Of a stretch of 64,000 nt of DNA, positions 1-8,050 are shown piece after piece. Both the position numbers and the translations under genes were made by a program. This DNA comes from Tsuneonella sediminis (GTDB taxonomy: Bacteria > Pseudomonadota > Alphaproteobacteria > Sphingomonadales > Sphingomonadaceae): positions 1,922,001-1,986,000 of the forward strand of contig NZ_JBNCBU010000001.1 of the NCBI RefSeq assembly GCF_051912845.1. The letters are read 5' to 3'. The notes beneath the pieces are model-generated. The model saw nothing but the letters and a program-made list of their open reading frames with translations. It searched no databases and had not been told where the DNA came from. Every line of letters begins with the position of its first letter. The first letter of the stretch is position 1.

Positions 1-1
1 T

Positions 2-676
2 CCAGCCCTCACCCAGTTGCTTGCGGCCTCGATCACGTTCGTGGGGACGCATTTCGCGTTGTCGCATCCCTTGCGCGCGCCGCTCGTTCGCCGGATCGGT
101 GAAGGACCATTCCTGGGTCTCTACTCGCTTGTCGCCGCGGCGGCGCTGGTGTGGATGGTCATCGCGTTCCGTGCGGCGCCTGCGGCTGACATACCGGGCG
201 CGGTGGGCGATGCCGGGTGGATCGCGGCCAGCCTGCTGACGATCCCCGCGCTGGTGCTCTTCTTCGGCTCGTTGCGCAGCAATCCGGCGCTGCCCAATCC
301 TGGCGCCGCCAAGCCCATCGACCGGGCGCCGACCGGGGTCTTCGCGGTCACCCGTCACCCGATGATGTGGGGTTTCGCACTCTGGGCGCTGGCGCACCTT
401 CTGCTTGCATGGAGCTGGCGAACCACGATCGTGGCGCTGGCTATCGGCTTCCTCGCGCTCGTCGGCGCGCACATGCAGGACCGCAAGAAAGAGGCGCTGC
501 TGGGCGAGGCCTGGGCAGACTGGGAGGCGCGGACCAGCTACTGGCCGCACTGGCAGAACCTGCTGCGCGCCGGATGGGGCCTGTGGGCTCTCGCCATCGC
601 GGCGTGGCTCGTGGTGACCTGGGCCCACATCCATGCCGCAGGGGTTCCGGCCGGCCTCTGGCGCTGGATGGGCTAG
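2..676 (+). CDS. NnrU family membrane protein (5' end cut by window)
   Basis: The protein is an integral membrane protein resembling the NnrU/isoprenylcysteine-methyltransferase-like family. It has several hydrophobic segments and the conserved stretch 'TRHPMMWGFALWALAH' about residue 110. NnrU proteins occur near denitrification or carotenoid genes, but their biochemical role is not firmly known. The frame is open back to base 2, with no stop before the TTG at 17, so the true start probably lies just outside the window. It converges on dxs with 27 bases between stops, which contain a weak GC stem (694-713). Confidence 0.75.
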   Translation, partial: PALTQLLAASITFVGTHFALSHPLRAPLVRRIGEGPFLGLYSLVAAAALVWMVIAFRAAPAADIPGAVGDAGWIAASLLTIPALVLFFGSLRSNPALPNPGAAKPIDRAPTGVFAVTRHPMMWGFALWALAHLLLAWSWRTTIVALAIGFLALVGAHMQDRKKEALLGEAWADWEARTSYWPHWQNLLRAGWGLWALAIAAWLVVTWAHIHAAGVPAGLWRWMG

Positions 677-703
677 CTTGCGCGGGTCGGGTGAGGGGCC
701 GGT

Positions 704-2653
704 CTAGGCCCTTGCTTCCCCTGCCCGCTCTTCGGTCCCCGCGCTGTTGTGGCGCAGCGCCTTCAGCACGGTATCGACGATGTGCGGCGCGTTGAGGCCG
801 GCCTCGTCGTACTGCCTGGCGGGATCGTCATGGTCCTGGAACACGTCGGGCAGGCGCATCGTGCGGATCCTGAGGCCGCCCCCCGCTCCGTCGGGGTCAA
901 GCAGCCCCTCGTCGCTCGCATGCGTGAGCACGTGCGCGCCGAGGCCGCCGATGGCGGCTTCCTCCACCGTGACGACGACATCGTGGTCGCGCATGAGGCG
1001 GTCGATGAGCGCGGTGTCTAGCGGCTTGGCGAAGCGCAGGTCGGCGACCGTGGTGGACAGGCCCTTCGCCTCGAGCGCGTCGGCTGCCTTTTCCGCTTCC
1101 GCCAGGCGGGTGCCGAGCGACAGGATCGCGACCTTGGTGCCTTCCCGCACGATACGTCCCTTGCCGATTTCCAGCAGCTGCGGCGTCTCGGGAAGGGGAA
1201 CGCCAGTGCCCCCGCCGCGCGGGTAGCGGAACGCGATCGGGCCGCTGTCGTGCATCGCCGCGGTGTAGGTCATGTGGACCAGTTCGGCCTCGTCGGCGGC
1301 GGCCATCACGACCATGTTCGGCAGGGTCGAAAGATAGGTCACGTCGAACGATCCGGCGTGCGTGCAGCCGTCGGCGCCGACCAGCCCGGCGCGGTCGATC
1401 GCGAAGCGGACCGGCAGGTTCTGGATAGCGACGTCGTGGACCACCTGGTCGAACGCACGCTGGAGGAAGGTCGAGTAGATCGCCGCGAACGGGCGCATGC
1501 CTTCGGCGGCGAGACCGGCGGCAAAGGTAACGGCGTGCTGTTCGGCAATGCCGACGTCGAACGCCCGGGCGGGATGCGCCTTCGCGAAGCGGTCCACTCC
1601 CGTCCCGCTCGGCATGGCGGCAGTGATCGCGCAGATGCGCGGGTCGCTGTCGGCCAGCTTCGCCAGCGTGTCGCCGAACACGTTCTGGTAGGCGGGCGGT
1701 CCGCCTGCGCTCTTCTTCTGTTCGCCGGTGATCACGTCGAACTTCTGGACGCCATGGTACTTGTCGGCGGAATTCTCGGCCGGGGCGTAGCCCTTGCCCT
1801 TCTTGGTCACGACATGGATCAGGATCGGCCCCTGCTCGCTGTCGCGCACGTTCTCGAGCACGGGGATCAGGTGATCGAGGTTGTGACCGTCGATGGGGCC
1901 GACATAGTAGAATCCCAGCTCCTCGAACATCGTGCCGCCGGTGACCATGCCGCGGGCATATTCCTCGGCTTTCTCGAGACCGCTGAACACCCTGCGCGAC
2001 AGCTTCTTGGAGATGCGCTTGGCGAGGCTGCGCAGGCCGAGATACTCGCTCGAGGAGACCATCCGCGCGAGGTACGCCGACAGCCCGCCCACCGGCGGGG
2101 CGATCGACATGTCGTTATCGTTCAGGATCACGATCAGCCGGTTGCCCGCCTGTTCGGCATTGTTCATCGCCTCGTACGCCATGCCGGCGCTCATCGCGCC
2201 GTCGCCGATCACCGCGATCCCCCGGCCCGGCCTGCCCTGCAGCTTGTTCGCCATCGCGAAGCCCAGCGCCGCCGAGATCGAGGTCGACGAGTGCGCCGCG
2301 CCGAACGGGTCGTATTCGCTTTCGCTGCGCTTGGTGAAGCCGGAGAGCCCGCCGCCCTGCCGCAAAGTACGGATGCGGTCCCGGCGCCCGGTTATGATCT
2401 TGTGCGGGTAGGCCTGGTGCCCCACGTCCCACACCAGCTTGTCGGTCGGCGTGTCGAAGACATAGTGGATCGCCACGGTCAGCTCGACCACGCCGAGGCC
2501 CGATCCCAGGTGGCCGCCAGTGCTGCCTACGGCGCTGATCATCTCCTCGCGCAGTTCGTCGGCCAGCTGGCGAAGCTGCTCGGGCCTGAGCCGGCGCAGG
2601 TCGGTGGGCGTATCGACGGTGTCGAGCAGAGGCGTTTCCGGGCGGGTCGTCAT
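704..2653 (-). CDS. dxs: 1-deoxy-D-xylulose-5-phosphate synthase
   Basis: The enzyme condenses pyruvate and glyceraldehyde-3-phosphate to DXP with thiamine diphosphate, the entry step of the MEP isoprenoid pathway; it is cytosolic. At 649 residues it has normal DXS length. Visible hallmarks are 'GGHLGSGLGVVELTVAIHYV' near the N-terminus, the ThDP motif 'GDGAMSAGMAYEAMNN', and 'DRAGLVGADGCTHAG' in the pyrimidine-binding domain. The ATG at 2653 is chosen because homology starts just after it; an in-frame ATG six bases upstream (2659) is possible. It is divergent from the acetyltransferase gene. Confidence 0.97.
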   Translation of the reverse strand: MTTRPETPLLDTVDTPTDLRRLRPEQLRQLADELREEMISAVGSTGGHLGSGLGVVELTVAIHYVFDTPTDKLVWDVGHQAYPHKIITGRRDRIRTLRQGGGLSGFTKRSESEYDPFGAAHSSTSISAALGFAMANKLQGRPGRGIAVIGDGAMSAGMAYEAMNNAEQAGNRLIVILNDNDMSIAPPVGGLSAYLARMVSSSEYLGLRSLAKRISKKLSRRVFSGLEKAEEYARGMVTGGTMFEELGFYYVGPIDGHNLDHLIPVLENVRDSEQGPILIHVVTKKGKGYAPAENSADKYHGVQKFDVITGEQKKSAGGPPAYQNVFGDTLAKLADSDPRICAITAAMPSGTGVDRFAKAHPARAFDVGIAEQHAVTFAAGLAAEGMRPFAAIYSTFLQRAFDQVVHDVAIQNLPVRFAIDRAGLVGADGCTHAGSFDVTYLSTLPNMVVMAAADEAELVHMTYTAAMHDSGPIAFRYPRGGGTGVPLPETPQLLEIGKGRIVREGTKVAILSLGTRLAEAEKAADALEAKGLSTTVADLRFAKPLDTALIDRLMRDHDVVVTVEEAAIGGLGAHVLTHASDEGLLDPDGAGGGLRIRTMRLPDVFQDHDDPARQYDEAGLNAPHIVDTVLKALRHNSAGTEERAGEARA

Positions 2654-2789
2654 GCCCATGTCCCTACAACGGGGCAGCGGGCGTGTCGATGAACGGTTGC
2701 GGATGAAACCATGAGCAATCGATGAAACAGGCGGCGGGCAACCGGTTCGGCGTTGACGCACGCGCATGCGGCAACGCAAATCGCCAGTC

Positions 2790-3329
2790 ATGGGTGAGCC
2801 GCGGATTCGCAACGCGACGATGCATGACATCCCGGCGATTGCCGGGGTGATGGAACGCGCGATCGCCGAACTGCAGAAACCGTTTCTCAGCCCCGACCAG
2901 ATCGCGGCAAGTCGCAAGAGCATGGGCCTCGATACGCAGCTCGTCTCCGACGGGACCTATTTCTGCGTCGAGATCGACGGCGCACTTGCCGGCTGTGGCG
3001 GGTGGAGCAAGCGGGCGACGCTCTACGGGGGCGACCATTCCGCGGAGACGCGCGACGACCGCCTGCTCGACCCTGCCAGCGAGCCGGCGCGCGTACGCGC
3101 GATGTATACCGATCCCGCCTTTACCCGGCGCGGCGTGGGGCGGTTGATCCTCGAGGCCTGCGAAACCGCGGCGCGCCAGGCGGGTTTCCGCAGGCTCGAG
3201 ATGATGGCGACGGTCGCGGGCGAGCCGCTCTACGCGGCGTGCGGCTACCAGGTGGTCGAGCGGGTCGAGCGCATGGCCGCCGAAGGAACGGCGGTCCCCG
3301 GCGCGGTCATGGCCAAGAATCTCGACTAG
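2790..3329 (+). CDS. GNAT family N-acetyltransferase
   Basis: This is a single-domain GNAT acetyltransferase of 179 residues. The acetyl-CoA pyrophosphate-binding motif appears as 'TRRGVGRLILEACE' in the C-terminal half, followed by 'AACGYQVVERVE', the usual end of the fold. The substrate cannot be read from the sequence. The ATG at 2790 starts just before the first strand ('RIRNATMHDIPAI'); an alternative ATG at 2766 would add eight residues. No clear ribosome binding site supports either start. It ends two bases before the stop of the convergent Fur-family gene. Confidence 0.8.
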   Translation: MGEPRIRNATMHDIPAIAGVMERAIAELQKPFLSPDQIAASRKSMGLDTQLVSDGTYFCVEIDGALAGCGGWSKRATLYGGDHSAETRDDRLLDPASEPARVRAMYTDPAFTRRGVGRLILEACETAARQAGFRRLEMMATVAGEPLYAACGYQVVERVERMAAEGTAVPGAVMAKNLD

Positions 3330-3330
3330 G

Positions 3331-3792
3331 TCAGCGGCATTGGGCGCACAGCCCGCGAATCTCTATCACCGGGCGCTCGGGCTTGAAGTCGGCCGCCTCG
3401 GCCAATCCGCGTACGGTCTTGCTGACGGCATCGTTGTCGATGTGGGTCGCCTCGCCGCATTCGTCGCAAACGAGGAAGATGCAGTCGTGCAGGCACCCCG
3501 GATGGCTGTTGGCGAGATAGGCGTTCGACGATTCGACCCGCATCGCCAGGTTGTTCGCCACGAACAGGTCGAGGATTCGGTAGATCGAATTGGGCGCGAT
3601 ACGCTTGCCCCGCTTGGCGGACACCTCGTCGGCGATGTCGTAGGCGCTGGCAGGGCTGGCGTGAGTGGCGAGCGCGCCGAACACGTCCGCGCGCAGGTCT
3701 GTCCACTGCTCGCCGGCGCGGGTCAACGCGTCTTGGGCGGCATGGACGAGGTCGTGCCCCGAGTGCTCGTGATGATGATGGAGGGTCGCCAT
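3331..3792 (-). CDS. Fur/Zur-type metal-responsive transcriptional regulator
   Basis: This 153-residue protein has the Fur layout: a winged helix ('NSIYRILDLFVANNLAMRV', residues about 68-86) followed by a dimerisation domain. Two structural zinc CxxC pairs are present (C109/C112 and C149/C152). The N-terminus carries a histidine cluster (HHHHEHSGH, residues 5-13), which favours zinc sensing, so Zur is the best guess. The gene follows msrA on the same strand with 42 bases between them and may be co-transcribed with it. No target site could be located with confidence. Fur or another metal regulator remains possible. Confidence 0.8.
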   Translation of the reverse strand: MATLHHHHEHSGHDLVHAAQDALTRAGEQWTDLRADVFGALATHASPASAYDIADEVSAKRGKRIAPNSIYRILDLFVANNLAMRVESSNAYLANSHPGCLHDCIFLVCDECGEATHIDNDAVSKTVRGLAEAADFKPERPVIEIRGLCAQCR

Positions 3793-3834
3793 GGCGGCAA
3801 TGTAGTGCCTGCCGCCGCGTAGCGCCAGATAGCC

Positions 3835-4512
3835 TCAGTTCGGGGTGAAAGACGCCTTGTAGAGCGCCGGATACATCGCCTTGAGCGCGCGCACCTTGGG
3901 CGCATCCCAGCGCACGATGTAGGGATGTTTCGGGTTCTTCTGCGCGAAATCCTGGTGACGGGATTCCGCCGGGTAGAATGCCTGCGCGCGTTCGATCCCC
4001 GTCACGATGGGTTTCTTCCAAGCGCCCGACGCGGCCATCTGCCTGAGATAGGCGCTTGCCACGGCGCGCTGTTCCTCACTCATCGGGATCAGCGCGGCGC
4101 GATACTGCGGTCCCACGTCGGGGCCCTGCCGGTTCCTGAGCGTGGGATCGGCCACGACCGAGAAAAACACCTGCAGGAGCTGGTCGTACCGCACGAGGCG
4201 CGGGTCATAGGTGACCTTCACGGCTTCGGCGTGCTCGGTAATGCCCGACGAGACGATCTCGTATCTGGCGGACCGCTCGGTTCCGCCGTGATAGCCGCTG
4301 ACCGCGCTGGTTACGCCTTTCACGTGACTGAACACGGCCTCGACGCCCCAGAAACATCCGCCGGCGAAGATGGCCGTCTTGAGGCCGGGTCTCTCGGCCG
4401 CGATCCTGGTGGGAGCGGGAGCAGCGACGGTTGCCTCGCCGGCTACGGCCGGCTGCTGGCACCCGGACAGCGCCAGCGTACAGATCGCCAGCAAGAGCCC
4501 CGCATGCTTCAT
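3835..4512 (-). CDS. msrA: Lipoprotein peptide-methionine (S)-S-oxide reductase MsrA
   Basis: MsrA reduces the S epimer of methionine sulfoxide. The catalytic motif GGCFWG is present with C53 as the nucleophile, and 'NRQGPDVGPQYRA' is conserved. Residues 1-18 form a lipoprotein signal ending in the lipobox LSGC (C18), so the enzyme should be tethered in the envelope. The ATG at 4512 gives this signal peptide; longer in-frame extensions are unlikely. Its start overlaps the stop of the upstream 49-residue gene as ATGA. The mature domain contains no second cysteine, and the usual HDPT motif reads ADPT, so it looks like a one-cysteine MsrA. Confidence 0.93.
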   Translation of the reverse strand: MKHAGLLLAICTLALSGCQQPAVAGEATVAAPAPTRIAAERPGLKTAIFAGGCFWGVEAVFSHVKGVTSAVSGYHGGTERSARYEIVSSGITEHAEAVKVTYDPRLVRYDQLLQVFFSVVADPTLRNRQGPDVGPQYRAALIPMSEEQRAVASAYLRQMAASGAWKKPIVTGIERAQAFYPAESRHQDFAQKNPKHPYIVRWDAPKVRALKAMYPALYKASFTPN

Positions 4513-4658
4513 TCGGCGGAAGCATCCGTGGTTGCGGCGTGCGCCTGGGGAACGAGAGTGTCGGCCATGTTCGGTGCGATCTGCCATACCACGATCGCCG
4601 CGCCGAGCGCGAATCCGATGGCGAAGTTGCGATAAAGTTCGGGTGTGAACAGGCCCAT
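4509..4658 (-). CDS. Small single-pass membrane protein (49 residues)
   Basis: A short open frame begins MGLFTPELYRNFAIG and continues with a hydrophobic helix (about residues 12-28), then a polar tail rich in Ala, Thr and Asp. Its TGA overlaps the msrA start codon as ATGA, a typical translationally coupled arrangement, which is the main argument that it is real. It has no recognisable family. It may be a membrane anchor, a small stress protein or a partner for the envelope MsrA downstream. It was read directly from the DNA and is too short for most gene finders. Confidence 0.65.
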   Translation of the reverse strand: MGLFTPELYRNFAIGFALGAAIVVWQIAPNMADTLVPQAHAATTDASAE

Positions 4659-4760
4659 GGCGTCGTCTTCTTCCGTTTGCGTATCGCGCCGGGCTAGAGG
4701 AAGTCGGGTTGCAACGCGCTTAATGCGCGGGTTGTGCGGCGTTCAGGAAACGGAAGAGAA

Positions 4761-6335
4761 ATGCTCGACGCGGTGATCATCGGGGCGGGCCACAATGGGC
4801 TGGTCTGTGCATTCTACCTTGCCCGCGCAGGGCTGAAGGTCCGGCTGTACGAAGCGCGCGATGTGGTCGGCGGGGCAGCGGTGACCGAGGAATTCGCGCC
4901 CGGTTTCCGCAATTCGACCGCGAGCTACACCGTCAGCCTGCTGCAGCCCAGGGTCATCGCCGACATGGGCCTGGTCCGGCGCGGCTACCGGGTGATCGAG
5001 CGCCCGGTGTCGAACTACCTGCCACTGGACGGTGATCACCTCGTGCTCGGCGGGGGACTCGAGGCGACCCAGGCCGAGTTCGCGCGGTTCTCGCCCGCCG
5101 ATGCCGCGGCGCTTCGCGGATATTACGCGATGCTCGAGGGCGTGGCGGGGGTACTCCGCGATCTCGCTCTCAGGATCCCGCCCGATGCCGCCGGGGGTCC
5201 GCGGGCGCTGCTCGATACCGTCGTGCAGTCGCGAAAGGTTGCGAAGCTGCCGTTGGCAGCGAAGCGCGATGTGCTCGCGCTGTTCACCCGCTCGGCTCGG
5301 GAGGTGCTCGATGCGTGGTTCGAAAGCGAGCCGGTCAAGGCCGCTTTCGGGTTCGACGCCTGCGTTGGCAACTATGCCAGTCCCGATGCGCCCGGGAGCG
5401 CATACGTCCTGCTGCACCACGTGTTCGGCGAAGTGAACGGCAAGAAGGGTGCCTGGGGGCACGTCCCGGGCGGGATGGGCACGATCACGCAGGCGATGGC
5501 CGAGGCGGTGCGCGAGGTGGGCGGGGAGATCGTGACCGGCGCGCCCGTGGAGCGTGTTCTCGTCGAAGGCGGTAGCGCAGTCGGCCTGCGGCTGGCGAGC
5601 GGAGAAGAGGTACGAGCCCGGCGCGTCATCGCCAACGTGGGACCCAAGCCGCTGTTCGACCGGCTGGTTCCCCGCGAGGCGGTGCCCGAAGACTTCATGC
5701 GCGCGATGGCCATGTACGCGGGCGGCTCGGGCTCGCTGCGGATGAATGTCGCGCTGTCGGGTCTTCCGCGTTTCCGCCATGCACCACCGGGCGATGCACA
5801 CCTCAAGGCAGGCATCGTCATCGCGCCGAGCCTCGACTACATGGACCGCGCGTGGCGCGACGCCAGCGAGTTCGGGTTCAGCAAGGCGCCGATCGTCGAG
5901 ATGCTGATCCCGAGCCTCGTCGACGACAGCCTCGCCCCGCCCGGCCAGCACGTTGCGAGCCTGTTCTGCCAGCATGTCGATCCCGATTTGCCTGAGGATC
6001 AAGAGGATGCCGCGGTCGAAGCGGTCATGGCGACGATCGAGCGGCACGCGCCGGGCTTTCGTGAACAGGTTCTCCACAGACAGGTCCACACCCCGCGCGC
6101 GCTCGAGGCGAAGTTCGGCCTCTGGCGCGGCGACATCTTCCACGGCCGGATGAGCCTCGACCAGCTGTGGGCGGCGCGCCCGGCACTCGGTGCGGGCAGC
6201 TATCGCACCCCTGTGCCGGGGCTGTGGCTGTGCGGATCCGGCACCCACCCCGGTGGCGGCGTCACCGGAGCTCCCGGCCACAATTGCGCTCATGCAATAT
6301 TGCGCGCCGGCTCGAGATTGCCCTGGCGTCGCTAA
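4761..6335 (+). CDS. FAD-dependent NAD(P)/phytoene desaturase-like oxidoreductase
   Basis: A 524-residue flavoprotein with the dinucleotide-binding start 'DAVIIGAGHNGLVCAFYLA' and the FAD loop 'YEARDVVGGAAVTEE'. The C-terminus carries the second flavin motif 'GLWLCGSGTHPGGGVTG'. The overall pattern matches the group of pyridine-nucleotide oxidoreductases related to human PYROXD2 rather than true carotenoid desaturases. The substrate is unknown. The ATG at 4761 follows the purine-rich ggaagagaa and places the Rossmann motif at the N-terminus. No carotenoid genes lie beside it, arguing against a pigment role. Confidence 0.88.
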   Translation: MLDAVIIGAGHNGLVCAFYLARAGLKVRLYEARDVVGGAAVTEEFAPGFRNSTASYTVSLLQPRVIADMGLVRRGYRVIERPVSNYLPLDGDHLVLGGGLEATQAEFARFSPADAAALRGYYAMLEGVAGVLRDLALRIPPDAAGGPRALLDTVVQSRKVAKLPLAAKRDVLALFTRSAREVLDAWFESEPVKAAFGFDACVGNYASPDAPGSAYVLLHHVFGEVNGKKGAWGHVPGGMGTITQAMAEAVREVGGEIVTGAPVERVLVEGGSAVGLRLASGEEVRARRVIANVGPKPLFDRLVPREAVPEDFMRAMAMYAGGSGSLRMNVALSGLPRFRHAPPGDAHLKAGIVIAPSLDYMDRAWRDASEFGFSKAPIVEMLIPSLVDDSLAPPGQHVASLFCQHVDPDLPEDQEDAAVEAVMATIERHAPGFREQVLHRQVHTPRALEAKFGLWRGDIFHGRMSLDQLWAARPALGAGSYRTPVPGLWLCGSGTHPGGGVTGAPGHNCAHAILRAGSRLPWRR

Positions 6336-6354
6336 AGCCCTGCGGCCGCGAAGC

Positions 6355-7965
6355 TCAGTGCCGGAAGTGCCGCATCCCGGTGAACACCATCGCGAGGCCC
6401 GCTTCGTCGGCGGCCTGGATGACCTCCTCGTCGCGGATCGATCCGCCCGGCTGGATCACCGCGGTGGCGCCCGCCTCGGCAGCCGCGAGCAGCCCGTCGG
6501 CGAACGGGAAGAACGCGTCCGAGGCCACCGCGCTCCCCGCGGTGCGCGGCTGGTGCCAGCCGAACTTCGCCGCTGCCTCGGCCGCCTTCATCGCCGCGAT
6601 GCGCGAGGAATCGCGCCGGTTCATCTGACCCGCCCCGATCCCCGCGGTGACCCCGTCCTTGGCATAGACGATGGCGTTAGACTTGACGTGGCGCGCGACG
6701 GTCCAGGCGAACAGGCAGTCCTTCAGCTCCTGCGCGGTCGGCGCGCGCTTGGTCACGACCTTCAATTCGGCCTCGGTAATCGCGCCGTTGTCGCGGTCCT
6801 GCACCAGGATGCCGCCCGCGATGATCGCCAGCGTCTGTCCGGAACGACGCGGATCGGGAAGCTCGTCGACCAGCAGCAGGCGCAGGTTCTTCTTCTTCGC
6901 AAACGCCGCGCGCGCCGCATCGTCGGCACCGGGGGCCACCACGACCTCGGTGAAGATCTGGCAGATCGCCTCAGCGGTCGGCCCGTCGAGCGGAACGTTG
7001 GTCGCGACGATCCCGCCGAACGCGGAGACGTCGTCGCACGCGAGCGCGCCCTGCCACGCCTCGAGCAGGCTTGCCGCCTGCGCCACGCCGCACGGGTTGG
7101 CGTGCTTGACGATCACCACCGCCGGGTCCTGCCCGCGAAATTCGGCGGCCAGTTCGAGCGCGGCGTTGGCGTCGTTGTAGTTGTTGTACGACAGTTCCTT
7201 GCCCTGGACCTGGCTCGCCTGGGGAAGCCCCCGGGTATGCGGGCCGCCGGGAAGGTACAGCGCCGCCTCCTGGTGCGGGTTCTCGCCATAGCGCAGGGGA
7301 CCGGCAAGGACGCGGGTCATCGAAACCGACGGGGGGAACTTCTGCCGCTGGTCGCCAAACGCGAACCACTGGCTGATCATGCTGTCGTACGCGGCGGTGG
7401 CGGCAAATGCCTTGGCCGCCATCCGTTTGCGGAACTCGATGGTCGTCGCCCCATCGTGCGCGCCCAGTTCGGCAAGTAGGTCGTCGTAGTCGGCGGGATC
7501 GGTGACGATCGTCACGTACTCGTGGTTCTTGGCCGCCGAGCGGACCATGCTGGGTCCGCCGATATCGATGTTCTCGATCACCTCGTCCCGCTCGGCGCCG
7601 CGCATGACGGTGGCCTCGAACGGGTAGAGGTTGACCACGACGAGGTCGATCGCGCTGATGTCGTGCGCGTCCATCGACGCGGCATGCTCGGGGTTGTCGC
7701 GCACCGCCAGCAGTCCGCCGTGGATCATCGGGTGCAAGGTCTTCACCCGCCCGTCCATCATTTCGGGAAAGCCGGTCACGTCCGACACGTCGCGCACGTC
7801 GAGGCCGAGGTCGCGGATCGCCTTCGCGGTCCCGCCGGTCGAGATGAGCTCGACGCCGGCATCGGCAAGCGTCGCGGCAAGCGCGGCGAGGCCGTCCTTG
7901 TCGGACACGGAGAGCAGCGCCCGCTTGATGGTCACGTCAGTCACGTCGAGGTCCTCTTTCGTCAT
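6355..7965 (-). CDS. purH: Bifunctional AICAR formyltransferase/IMP cyclohydrolase
   Basis: PurH carries out the last two steps of de novo IMP synthesis. The N-terminal cyclohydrolase domain shows 'LLSVSDKDGL', 'ELISTGGTAKAIRDLG' and 'VVVNLYPFE'. The C-terminal formyltransferase domain shows 'VKHANPCGVA' and 'PGGSIRDEEVI'. At 536 residues the length is normal. The ATG at 7965 is chosen; an internal GTG at 7944 is an alternative, and the longer upstream frame has no homology. Together with the heparinase-like gene and rpe it forms a leftward run, 85 bases behind the heparinase stop. Confidence 0.97.
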   Translation of the reverse strand: MTKEDLDVTDVTIKRALLSVSDKDGLAALAATLADAGVELISTGGTAKAIRDLGLDVRDVSDVTGFPEMMDGRVKTLHPMIHGGLLAVRDNPEHAASMDAHDISAIDLVVVNLYPFEATVMRGAERDEVIENIDIGGPSMVRSAAKNHEYVTIVTDPADYDDLLAELGAHDGATTIEFRKRMAAKAFAATAAYDSMISQWFAFGDQRQKFPPSVSMTRVLAGPLRYGENPHQEAALYLPGGPHTRGLPQASQVQGKELSYNNYNDANAALELAAEFRGQDPAVVIVKHANPCGVAQAASLLEAWQGALACDDVSAFGGIVATNVPLDGPTAEAICQIFTEVVVAPGADDAARAAFAKKKNLRLLLVDELPDPRRSGQTLAIIAGGILVQDRDNGAITEAELKVVTKRAPTAQELKDCLFAWTVARHVKSNAIVYAKDGVTAGIGAGQMNRRDSSRIAAMKAAEAAAKFGWHQPRTAGSAVASDAFFPFADGLLAAAEAGATAVIQPGGSIRDEEVIQAADEAGLAMVFTGMRHFRH

Positions 7966-8050
7966 GCGAGCCGCCGGTTCCGCCGCCGCGGGTGCCCGGT
8001 TCACTGCGGATTTGTAGCGCCAGCGCCCTCGCAACGGGGCCGAAGCGCCG

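Noticed and set aside
694..713. GC stem between the NnrU-like and dxs genes as terminator
   Set aside because: Seven pairs including a wobble, no T-run, and it overlaps the dxs stop; too weak to list.
4743..6293. 516-codon open frame antisense to the FAD oxidoreductase
   Set aside because: Low-complexity composition with no recognisable domain; the plus-strand gene has clear flavin motifs.
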